From Flavobacteriales bacterium UBA6772 (GTDB lineage Bacteria; Bacteroidota; Bacteroidia; Flavobacteriales; UBA7430), in the NCBI GenBank assembly GCA_002453265.1, contig DKGK01000068.1:1-5767 (forward strand): DNA of 5,767 bases, written 5' to 3'. The notes beneath the pieces are model-generated. The model was not told where the DNA came from and searched no databases. It saw nothing but the letters and a program-made list of their open reading frames with translations. The translations under genes were made by a program, and so were the position numbers. Below are positions 1 through 5,749 of this stretch, piece by piece. The stretch's first letter is position 1, and every line of letters starts with the position of its first letter.

Positions 1-598
1 TAACCATTTTAGGTGCGTAGTAACGCATACTAATTGACTTAATTGCAAGGTTATCGTAACTCATTACTGTTTTATCTCTCCAGATATATTCGGCAGTAAA
101 GAAACGACTTGATAAATACCCTTTAAATCCGGGTATATGTACCGCATAGGGGTCTGTAGCTCCTTCAAGCATCATGAAAGTAGCCGATAATTCTTGATTT
201 TCGCCTCCTACATAAAAAGTTTTTTCAGAGCCATCCTTTAAAAAAACTTGAACTTTAATTCCACGAACAGCTAAGTTTCCTAGTACATTGTCGCGCATGG
301 TTAAAGGCACAGGATGTGCAATCTCCATTCTTTGCAGGGTTTTTAATAGGTAGAATATTGCCGAACTCCGAGCTTCAAAATCTTCGTTTACGGTCCAGTA
401 ATTCTCAGTAACACGTTCTACAATTGCAGTTTCGGGCATCTTAGAACTCAATATAATTTTCACAACATTACTAGTGTCTGCAATCGCAAAATCTCTTCGG
501 TCTGTACGAGTAATAGAAGTTTCTTTGTTAAGCACTTTATAGCTTACAAATCCTAAGCATAGTATTACGATTAGGTAAAGTATATTTTTAGTTTTCAT
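1..598 (-). CDS. DUF4340-type membrane-anchored protein, C-terminal part beyond window
   Basis: The frame is open from an ATG at 598 leftward to the window edge, giving 199 residues and no stop, so the C-terminus is missing. Residues 5-23 are one hydrophobic segment (ILYLIVILCLGFVSY core) after MKTKN, which fits an N-terminal signal anchor. No convincing lipobox precedes Cys14. The rest reads as a soluble, probably periplasmic domain: an early strand around VVKIIL (45-50), YWTV (67-70), then YVGG (129-132), FMMLEGATDPYAVHIPGF (141-158) and YLSSRFF (161-167). This resembles DUF4340 proteins as I remember them; no search was run. DUF4340 proteins often sit beside Gld-type ABC auxiliary proteins, and this one overlaps the end of gldG by 11 bp in another frame, so coupled translation is likely. 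A role as an accessory subunit of the GldFG transporter is inference. The biochemical function of the family is unknown to me. Confidence 0.75.
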   Translation of the reverse strand, partial: MKTKNILYLIVILCLGFVSYKVLNKETSITRTDRRDFAIADTSNVVKIILSSKMPETAIVERVTENYWTVNEDFEARSSAIFYLLKTLQRMEIAHPVPLTMRDNVLGNLAVRGIKVQVFLKDGSEKTFYVGGENQELSATFMMLEGATDPYAVHIPGFKGYLSSRFFTAEYIWRDKTVMSYDNLAIKSISMRYYAPKMV

Positions 599-2309
599 GT
601 GCGTACTTTTTCTTTCTTAAATATTGTTTAACGAGTCCAAAAATAAGGATCAGTAGTATAGGAGCAATCAGGTTTAATAGTTGCCAAAAGCTGCGTTCTT
701 TGTTTATTTTCTGAACATCTAATAAACGCATTTTTAATTCTCTGGTTCTAACTTCTATTAAAGCATCCTCCTCTAAAAGGTAGTCTATTGAGTTTAAAAT
801 AAAATCTTTATTTCCATACTGACGCTTTTCGTAGTTGTCGTAGCCTAAAGGCATAACCGCACCTCTAATAATTTTATTTTGGGCTATGTCTCCATCAGAA
901 ATAACAAGCATTTTTGTGTTTTTACTAACTTCGGTAAAAGGTAGTTGTTTGCTTAATGCATTTATTCTATTCTTAAAAATAGATTCAAACTCTCCTTCAA
1001 GTAATACAGCTGTTGCCTTTTCTCCAGTTACAAAATCCTCTTGTTTTGGTTGGTCTAAAGCACTTTGTAAACTCACTTCGTATGGTGTGTTGGCTACTTT
1101 TGTGTAGGGTGATGAGTGAAGTAGTACCGTTTTTTTAACAAAACTATTGGTTTTAACGGTGTCTATGGTTCCTACGAAATCGAATTTTATGGCGTTTAAA
1201 TTACTTGTAATAGGATGGTTTGACGTTGGTATGCAAACTGGAAAATAGCGCCAAGGTCTCAATTCCCATTTTGGTTGGTCGTTTATAAAACTTACTGGTA
1301 TTGGTATTTTAGACGAAGAAATATCTTCAATTATATCGCTGTTTACACGCACTCCATATTTAAATAGTTGATCGCCTAAGTTTAAATCCCTTAATGGATG
1401 TGCCAAGAAGGAACCTTTGTTCGCTAAAGAATCCATGTCTGCATTAGTCGCATCGAGCATCCAAATAACTTTTCCACCATTCATTATATATTGGTCAATA
1501 AAATACTTGTCTAGGTTTTGAAAAGTTTCGGTAGGTTTAGCAATGAGTAGTAATTTCTTACTTTTTAATTCCTTTAATTTTTTAGCCAAATCGGCCTCAC
1601 CTAAACTATCTAATTCAAATTCTCGTAAGTTTATTTTAGCAACTGAATACTGTTCAGATAAACTATTGCTTAGATCTTCAACTTCTTTGTCTTCCAATTC
1701 TCCATGCCCATTAATAAAAGCAATACTTGGTTTAAAAGGAGTACGGAGTTGTTTAATGGCATTGGTAAATTCGTATTCTAACTCTCTAATAGATTGTTCT
1801 AAGTTTTGATCTGGACTAGAAGCTATTTGATTTTTTAGTAATTGTACTGCTACTTCTTGTCCGCCAAATTTTACAATAGCACCTGGAACAATAACTTTTT
1901 CTGTATAGGTTTCTCCATCTTTAACTTGTAAACTCGTAGGACTTAAGCCTTTTTCGTAAAGCTGTTTTATAATCTCGTTACGAGTTTTTTCGTCTGTACT
2001 TTCGGTAGGATTAATGAAAGTGAATTGTAGTAGATTGTTTTGAGCTTTAAATTCCGATAAAATCTGACGGGTTTCTAAACTCAATCGTTCTATCCCAGCA
2101 GGAAAATCGCCTTCTAAATAAACCTCCACATAAATATAATCGTCTAATTCTGTAAGCAGATTTTTTGTGGCATCAGATAAAGAGTAACGTCCTTCTTTAG
2201 TTAAATCGAATCTGTTGTGCACAAACGATCCTATAATATTAAGGAGTACAAGTACAACTAAGGTCGCAGTAAATTGTAGTAAGTCTTGTTTTCTGTTCTT
2301 CATTACCAT
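588..2309 (-). CDS. gldG: Gliding motility ABC transporter auxiliary protein GldG
   Basis: This 573-residue protein has the usual size and layout of GldG. There is an N-terminal membrane segment (about 13-30), then the conserved RFDLTKEGRYSLSD stretch (33-46). A large extracytoplasmic region of the ABC auxiliary (Gld_1) type follows, with FINGHGEL (198-205), a Rossmann-like VIWMLDA (281-287), ISDGD (470-474) and YGNKDFILNSIDYLLEE (498-514). A C-terminal membrane helix (about 543-561) ends in a basic tail. In Flavobacterium johnsoniae, GldG acts with GldF and the ATPase GldA, and all three are needed for gliding there; the transported substrate is not known. The start at 2309 overlaps the end of gldF by 7 bp. 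An alternative start at Met3 (2303) would form a TAATG stop-start junction with gldF and gives the MKN-type N-terminus common in relatives, so it may be the true start. The stop overlaps the next gene by 11 bp. Confidence 0.93.
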   Translation of the reverse strand: MVMKNRKQDLLQFTATLVVLVLLNIIGSFVHNRFDLTKEGRYSLSDATKNLLTELDDYIYVEVYLEGDFPAGIERLSLETRQILSEFKAQNNLLQFTFINPTESTDEKTRNEIIKQLYEKGLSPTSLQVKDGETYTEKVIVPGAIVKFGGQEVAVQLLKNQIASSPDQNLEQSIRELEYEFTNAIKQLRTPFKPSIAFINGHGELEDKEVEDLSNSLSEQYSVAKINLREFELDSLGEADLAKKLKELKSKKLLLIAKPTETFQNLDKYFIDQYIMNGGKVIWMLDATNADMDSLANKGSFLAHPLRDLNLGDQLFKYGVRVNSDIIEDISSSKIPIPVSFINDQPKWELRPWRYFPVCIPTSNHPITSNLNAIKFDFVGTIDTVKTNSFVKKTVLLHSSPYTKVANTPYEVSLQSALDQPKQEDFVTGEKATAVLLEGEFESIFKNRINALSKQLPFTEVSKNTKMLVISDGDIAQNKIIRGAVMPLGYDNYEKRQYGNKDFILNSIDYLLEEDALIEVRTRELKMRLLDVQKINKERSFWQLLNLIAPILLILIFGLVKQYLRKKKYAHEN

Positions 2310-3034
2310 TTTCTGCTTTGAAGTGAAAGTTTACTTCCGTAAATAAATAGGCTCATCATACTAATAAAATAGAGTACATCTCTTGTGTCTATAACTCCTC
2401 TGCTAATTGAGTTGTAGTGGTAACTTATTCCTAGTTTATCTATACTTAACTCTAGGCCAGTATGTGCTAAAAGAGTCGAAATTTGCTCGAATCCTGAAAA
2501 GCAGAAAAAGCAGAAAAACAAAGCGAGTATAAAAGACACAATTTGATTTTCTGTTAACGTAGAAGCAAAAACGCCTATTGATACATAAATCCCAGATAGT
2601 AAAACCAAACCAATATAAGAACCTATTGTTGCTCCCCAGTCTAAATTACCCGCTGGTTGTCCTAAAAAATAAATACTCGCTAAATATATAAGTGTTGGAC
2701 TTAAGGCTATTAAGCATAGAAAGAGTCCAGCAAAAAACTTCCCCAATACAAGGTTTAATTCGCTAATAGGTTTAGTGAGAATTAACTCAATAGTTCCTGT
2801 TTTTATTTCATCTGCAAAAAAGCGCATGGTTAGTGCGGGAATTAAAAATAAAAACACCCAAGGAGCCAAAAAGAATAAACCATCTAGTCCGGCATAACCA
2901 GAGTCTAGCAGGTTAAAAGATCCTGGGAAAACCCAAAGGAATAAACCATTTAAAAGTAAAAAAACAACGACAACCATATAGCCTGTAAGAGAGCTAAGGA
3001 AGCTGTTGAGTTCTTTTTTTAGAATGCTAATCAT
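2303..3034 (-). CDS. gldF: Gliding motility ABC transporter permease GldF
   Basis: This is the integral membrane permease of the GldA-GldF-GldG ABC transporter in the inner membrane. The chosen start gives 243 residues. Six hydrophobic segments are visible, at about 19-37, 53-71, 98-120, 136-158, 164-184 and 219-237. The ABC-2 permease coupling stretch MRFFADEIKTGTIELILTKP (70-89) lies after the second segment, and HYNSISRGVIDTRD (206-219) precedes the last. The frame is open ten codons further upstream (to 3064), but the ATG at 3034 is preferred. It begins MISILKKELNSF, matching the usual GldF N-terminus, and it forms an ATGA overlap with the stop of the upstream gene. The 3' end overlaps gldG, as expected for paired subunits made in fixed ratio. 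The transported substrate is unknown. No ATPase gene is in the window, so gldA must lie elsewhere, as in F. johnsoniae. Confidence 0.93.
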   Translation of the reverse strand: MISILKKELNSFLSSLTGYMVVVVFLLLNGLFLWVFPGSFNLLDSGYAGLDGLFFLAPWVFLFLIPALTMRFFADEIKTGTIELILTKPISELNLVLGKFFAGLFLCLIALSPTLIYLASIYFLGQPAGNLDWGATIGSYIGLVLLSGIYVSIGVFASTLTENQIVSFILALFFCFFCFSGFEQISTLLAHTGLELSIDKLGISYHYNSISRGVIDTRDVLYFISMMSLFIYGSKLSLQSRKW

Positions 3035-3327
3035 AGCGCTTCGTTTAATTTTTCTGTACTCCAAGCCATAGGCTTGTCGTTAAATAATACTTTTGTTTTT
3101 GCCCAAACTTCTGCAAAAAGCACTGAGTTTCGGTATTTGTTTAAGTCGGCTTCAGACTCCCACCACGAGTAGGTAAAGAAAATGGTTTTTGTCGAAATAT
3201 CTTGAAGCATTTCTGCTTTTAAACAACCTTTATGAGAAATTATCTTTTGCTTGCTTTCTTCAAAAATTGCTTTAAAATCTTCTATGTGCTGCTCTTTAAA
3301 GCTAAGTTTTACTATTCGTGTAATCAT
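3031..3327 (-). CDS. Small ABM-fold (antibiotic biosynthesis monooxygenase-like) protein
   Basis: This complete 98-residue protein has no signal peptide or membrane segment and is presumably cytoplasmic. Its length and pattern fit the dimeric alpha/beta-barrel ABM family. An N-terminal strand (ITRIVKLSF, 2-10) is followed by an amphipathic helix (about 13-32), a GC turn (34-35), a strand with FFTYSWWES (50-58), an LNKYRNS helix (62-68), a second helix through FAEVWAKTKVLF (71-82) and a closing PMAWSTEKL (86-94). Some family members oxidise quinols or polyketides without cofactors, and others degrade haem. The sequence gives no basis for choosing a substrate, and many members have no known activity. 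Both ends overlap neighbours by 4 bp in ATGA junctions, with the SAM hydrolase family gene upstream and gldF downstream, so it is embedded in the operon. No link to gliding is evident. Confidence 0.82.
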   Translation of the reverse strand: MITRIVKLSFKEQHIEDFKAIFEESKQKIISHKGCLKAEMLQDISTKTIFFTYSWWESEADLNKYRNSVLFAEVWAKTKVLFNDKPMAWSTEKLNEAL

Positions 3328-4127
3328 AAAAATTCTATCCTTATTGGGTCTTTTACTTTTATTCCTAGTAATCCGCTTGCTCCATTCGCACGATTAGTGT
3401 CTCCTTTGTTCATGGCAACTTCTAAATGTCCTGCCGAATTAAAGAGTGCTAGCATTTCTCCTTCGGCAACCTGACTATAGGATTTATGTAATGTTTTTAT
3501 ACTGTATTTTCGAGGAAGTTTAATTTCGAATTCTACCCCAGCAAAAGATTCTTTGAATACCTTTTCGGTAATATTACTAATTATATTTCCGTAATGGTCT
3601 ATATAGATTACCTGTCCGTTTAATATTTTTCTGTCTGCCGATAAGGTAGGCTGAAAGTCTATTAAATCTTTTAATTCGTTTATTTTTCTTCCAATAACCT
3701 GAAGTGTACCACCCCGGTTTATGTGGCAAGCAGCTTTTACAAACACATCTTTCATCGGGAATGGAATACTGTCGTCGTCTTGCGATATATTTAAAGCAAT
3801 AATTTGTTCAGCTTTAAAATGACGAAACATTAATGAGAAAATACCCGTATCTGCTCCAATAAAATAATGCCCATCTACTTTACAAACAATATGAAGTTTA
3901 TTAGGCGTCGCTTCGGCATCAATTCCTATCATGTGAATAGTTCCTTCAGGGAAATGATGGTAAGCATTTTTTAAAATATAAGCAGCTTCCTCAGTATTAA
4001 ATGGAGATATTTTGTGCGAAATATCTACAATTTGAACCTCTGGAGCCTCAGATAATAGGGCTCCTTTTATAGCAGCAGTAAAATAATCTTTCGTACCGTA
4101 ATCGCTTGTAAGTGTAATGATTGCCAT
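3324..4127 (-). CDS. SAM hydrolase / SAM hydroxide adenosyltransferase family protein (DUF62)
   Basis: This 267-residue cytoplasmic protein spans both domains of the DUF62/fluorinase family. Family members split S-adenosylmethionine into adenosine and methionine using water, while the fluorinase and chlorinase relatives use halide. Visible family marks are TLTSDYG with Asp9 (6-11), VDISHKISPFN (34-44), a strand ending in Asp70, GADTGIFS (91-98), the C-terminal-domain core YIDHYGNIISNI (175-186) and FNSAGHLEVAMNKG (229-242). Compared with the archetypal VDPGVGT-x-R segment and HGRD-like segment, this protein has IDAEATPNK (69-77) and FPMKD (123-127). The Asp is therefore kept, the Arg position carries Lys77, and the HGRD histidine is not evident. 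Activity should not be assumed. It is the first gene of the minus-strand operon, starts after a long AT-rich leader without a clear Shine-Dalgarno sequence, and ends in an ATGA overlap with the next gene. Confidence 0.85.
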   Translation of the reverse strand: MAIITLTSDYGTKDYFTAAIKGALLSEAPEVQIVDISHKISPFNTEEAAYILKNAYHHFPEGTIHMIGIDAEATPNKLHIVCKVDGHYFIGADTGIFSLMFRHFKAEQIIALNISQDDDSIPFPMKDVFVKAACHINRGGTLQVIGRKINELKDLIDFQPTLSADRKILNGQVIYIDHYGNIISNITEKVFKESFAGVEFEIKLPRKYSIKTLHKSYSQVAEGEMLALFNSAGHLEVAMNKGDTNRANGASGLLGIKVKDPIRIEFL

Positions 4128-4199
4128 GTTGCTGAAAAATAGCTTATTTTACTTGAAATAAATGGATTAAATTTGTTATTTTGTGTGTATAAAATTAGA

Positions 4200-4207
4200 C
4201 AAATATT
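4200..4207 (-). promoter_or_regulatory. Weak candidate -7 element for the leftward operon
   Basis: On the minus strand this reads AATATTTG, one mismatch from the Bacteroidota -7 consensus TAnnTTTG. Transcription would begin about 65-70 bases before the ATG at 4127. No proper TTG lies at the expected -33 spacing (the triplet there reads GTG), so support is weak. The main reason to note it is that TTTG is followed by TCTAA, exactly as in the much better purC promoter candidate. Confidence 0.25.
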
Positions 4208-4272
4208 CTCAGTTGAAAAGAATTTCACTTGATTTCATTTAAGTCATTAAATACGAGCCGTTTTCTTGCTCA

Positions 4273-4284
4273 AAAGAGCTCTTT
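4273..4284. repeat. 12-bp perfect palindrome AAAGAGCTCTTT
   Basis: The sequence equals its own reverse complement over 12 bases with no spacer, so it suits dimeric protein binding rather than an RNA hairpin with a loop. It lies about 146 bases upstream of the leftward operon start. It may be chance in AT-rich DNA, although this one has a GC-containing core. Confidence 0.6.
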
Positions 4285-4320
4285 AGTTCGAGTAGATTTT
4301 CTAGTGATTTAGTGGTCTAT

Positions 4321-4332
4321 AATTTCGAAATT
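4321..4332. repeat. 12-bp perfect palindrome AATTTCGAAATT
   Basis: This is a second uninterrupted 12-bp palindrome. Its centre lies 48 bp from the centre of the AAAGAGCTCTTT palindrome. It is of the size and symmetry of a dimeric regulator site, but no regulator family can be named from the sequence. Confidence 0.6.
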
Positions 4333-4562
4333 GGCTTTAATAATCAGGGTTATATAAAACTACGAATTGTGGATTGTTTTAATTTATTAAGGATTGTAAT
4401 ATGGTTTTAAATATTAGCTAAAGGGCGTGATTACTTCTGAAATTTGAAAGTATTTATTGACTAAGATTTGTTGTAAATTAATACTCCGATTATATAATAA
4501 ATTGTGTGCTAATAAAAATATATTTTATTTTGAAAGCTCAAAACACAGAATTATATTAATTA

Positions 4563-4674
4563 CTTTAGTATTTGTTAGTATTGAAGCTTCAGCTATATTG
4601 TGTTTACAAAAGCAATAACTCGGATTAATTTCTCTTGTAATTAGAAGTTGGTATTGTCTTATTCTTTAGTATTT
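4563..4674 (+). repeat. Direct repeats of CTTTAGTATTT (two copies) and TTAGTATT (three copies)
   Basis: The 11-mer CTTTAGTATTT occurs at 4563-4573 and again at 4664-4674, where it runs into the purC -7 element. Its core TTAGTATT also occurs at 4575-4582, exactly 10 bp after the first copy. The 10-bp palindrome TGAAGCTTCA (4582-4591) follows directly. The first copy could be a degenerate duplicate of promoter sequence. Confidence 0.5.
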
Positions 4675-4677
4675 TTG
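4648..4677 (+). promoter_or_regulatory. Candidate purC promoter (TTG-N19-TATTTTTG)
   Basis: A TTG at 4648-4650 and TATTTTTG at 4670-4677 are 19 bases apart. They match the Bacteroidota housekeeping pattern of a -33 TTG and -7 TAnnTTTG, with the -7 element matching fully. Transcription would start near 4682-4685, giving a leader of roughly 105-110 bases before the GTG start. This is a pattern match only. Confidence 0.55.
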
Positions 4678-4691
4678 TCTAACTAATTAAT

Positions 4692-4706
4692 ATAGACATT
4701 GTCTAT
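4692..4706. promoter_or_regulatory. 15-bp dyad ATAGACA-T-TGTCTAT, possible operator
   Basis: Seven-base arms are perfectly complementary around a single central T. With a one-base centre it cannot form a full RNA hairpin, so a DNA site for a dimeric regulator is more likely. It lies 15 to 29 bases downstream of the candidate -7 element, where a bound repressor would block transcription initiation or early elongation of purC. The half-site TGTCTA also overlaps the end of the -7 element (4676-4681). Confidence 0.4.
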
Positions 4707-4776
4707 TTGAACGAAAAGAATGAAATTTGCCACAACTTGGTGATGTAGATTATACAAGCTTACAAACAAGAACAAA

Positions 4777-4783
4777 AAAGGAG
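4777..4783 (+). promoter_or_regulatory. Strong Shine-Dalgarno (AAAGGAG) fixing the purC GTG start
   Basis: AAAGGAG ends seven bases before the GTG at 4791, which is good spacing for 16S rRNA pairing. Such a site is uncommon in Bacteroidota, where most genes (including the other complete genes here) lack one. It supports GTG as the start. The only nearby in-frame upstream ATG (4743) is followed at once by a TAG stop. Confidence 0.75.
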
Positions 4784-4790
4784 AAAGAAA

Positions 4791-5735
4791 GTGGGAAACA
4801 CGATACTAAAAACTGATTTTAACTTTCCTGGTCAAACAAAAGTTTACCACGGTAAAGTTCGCGAAGTGTACACAATTAACAACGATTTATTGGTGATGAT
4901 CGTTTCTGACCGTATTTCTGCATTTGATGTAGTTATGCCTAAAGGGATTCCTTATAAAGGACAGGTTTTGAACCAAATTGCAGCTAAGTTTTTAGATGCA
5001 ACTACCGATATCGTTCCCAACTGGAAAATTGCTATGCCAGATCCTATGGTAACAGTTGGTAAATTCTGTGAGCCTTTTAAAGTAGAAATGGTTATTCGTG
5101 GATACCTTTCTGGACACGCTTGGAGAGAATACAGAGCTGGAAAAAGAATTATTTGTGGTGTTGCTATGCCCGATGGTATGAAGGAGAATGATAAATTCCC
5201 TACGCCATTACTTACACCTACCACAAAAGCAGATGTAGGACACGATGAGGATATCTCGAGAGAAGAAATTCTTGCACAAGGTTTAGTTTCGGAAGCTGAT
5301 TATTTACTGCTTGAGAAATATACACGCGAAATATTCCAAAGAGGAACAGACATCGCCGCAGATATGGGCTTAATTTTGGTAGATACTAAATACGAATTCG
5401 GTAAAGATAAAGACGGTACCATCATCTTAATCGATGAGATTCATACCCCAGATTCTTCTCGTTATTTTTATATGGAAGGTTACCAAGATCGTCAAGATGC
5501 CGATGATTCTCAAAAGCAATTGTCTAAGGAATTTGTTCGCCAATGGTTAATCACCAAAGGTTTTCAAGGATTAGAAGGACAGAGTATTCCAGATATGGAT
5601 GAAGAATTTATTGCTTCTGTTTCGGAACGTTATATTGAGCTTTATGAGCAAATTACAGGTGATGACTTTGTAAAAGTAGATGTTTCTGATGTATTAAATA
5701 GAGTAGAGAAAAACATAAATGCCTATCTAGCTTAG
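4791..5735 (+). CDS. purC: Phosphoribosylaminoimidazole-succinocarboxamide synthase (SAICAR synthetase)
   Basis: PurC catalyses the ATP-dependent joining of aspartate to CAIR to give SAICAR in de novo purine synthesis, in the cytoplasm (EC 6.3.2.6). The 314-residue protein is complete and of the longer form. Motifs in order are GKVREVY (21-27, nucleotide-binding glycine-rich strand), SDRISAFD (39-46), RGYLSGHAWREY (103-114), LTPTTKAD (141-148) with HDEDIS (151-156), LVDTKYEFG (196-204) and the family signature LIDEIHTPDSSRY (213-225). The C-terminal helix region contains KEFVRQWL (246-253) and SERYIELYE (278-286). No key motif is missing. The start is GTG with a strong Shine-Dalgarno, and the stop is TAG. 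It is transcribed away from the gld operon across a 663-bp spacer and carries its own likely promoter and operator-like dyad. No purine riboswitch was seen. Confidence 0.97.
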   Translation: MGNTILKTDFNFPGQTKVYHGKVREVYTINNDLLVMIVSDRISAFDVVMPKGIPYKGQVLNQIAAKFLDATTDIVPNWKIAMPDPMVTVGKFCEPFKVEMVIRGYLSGHAWREYRAGKRIICGVAMPDGMKENDKFPTPLLTPTTKADVGHDEDISREEILAQGLVSEADYLLLEKYTREIFQRGTDIAADMGLILVDTKYEFGKDKDGTIILIDEIHTPDSSRYFYMEGYQDRQDADDSQKQLSKEFVRQWLITKGFQGLEGQSIPDMDEEFIASVSERYIELYEQITGDDFVKVDVSDVLNRVEKNINAYLA

Positions 5736-5749
5736 GGATATAGTTATTC

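Larger units (their letters stand above)
4128..4790. other. 663-bp AT-rich divergent intergenic region
   Basis: No convincing gene lies between the two divergent starts. All frames on both strands are broken frequently, and the longest plausible ATG peptides are a few residues. Hand counting 4141-4740 gives 152 G or C in 600 bases (about 25%), against about 38% in a sampled line of purC. It contains a candidate purC promoter, a weak candidate promoter for the leftward operon, a 15-bp dyad, perfect palindromes at 4273-4284, 4321-4332, 4515-4526 and 4582-4591, and short direct repeats. No tRNA, rho-independent terminator or recognisable riboswitch was seen. Confidence 0.85.

Noticed and set aside
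886..1107. Plus-strand open frame of 73 codons
   Set aside because: It lies wholly antisense inside gldG, has low-complexity Ser/Leu-rich content and matches no family pattern.
1543..1809. Plus-strand open frame of 88 codons
   Set aside because: It is antisense within gldG, rich in Ser/Asn/Leu as expected from the complement of an AT-rich coding strand, and has no supporting start context.
3232..3474. Plus-strand open frame of 80 codons
   Set aside because: It crosses the junction of two well-supported minus-strand genes on the opposite strand and has no recognisable features.
4168..4175. TAAATTTG, a full match to the -7 consensus on the plus strand
   Set aside because: The only TTG nearby is 12 bases upstream, too close, and no plus-strand gene follows for over 600 bases.
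4128..4200. SAM riboswitch upstream of the SAM hydrolase family gene
   Set aside because: The leader on the minus strand is nearly all A/T, with no conserved paired stems or recognisable riboswitch core.
4371..4397. Direct repeat GGATTGT 20 bp apart
   Set aside because: A seven-base repeat seen twice is not distinguishable from chance, and there is no further copy or array.
4515..4526. 12-bp palindrome AAAATATATTTT
   Set aside because: It consists only of A and T, so it is expected by chance at this composition.
4480..4560. Purine riboswitch upstream of purC
   Set aside because: The AT-rich stretch around TATATAATAAATT lacks the paired three-way junction and conserved loop bases, and it lies upstream of the likely transcription start.
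4720..4743. Seven-codon leader peptide MKFATTW in the purC leader
   Set aside because: It is too short to judge, with no attenuator hairpins or runs of regulatory codons. Chance ATG-to-stop stretches of this size are common.
4952..5224. Minus-strand open frame of 90 codons
   Set aside because: It is antisense inside purC, where the plus-strand reading carries all PurC motifs.
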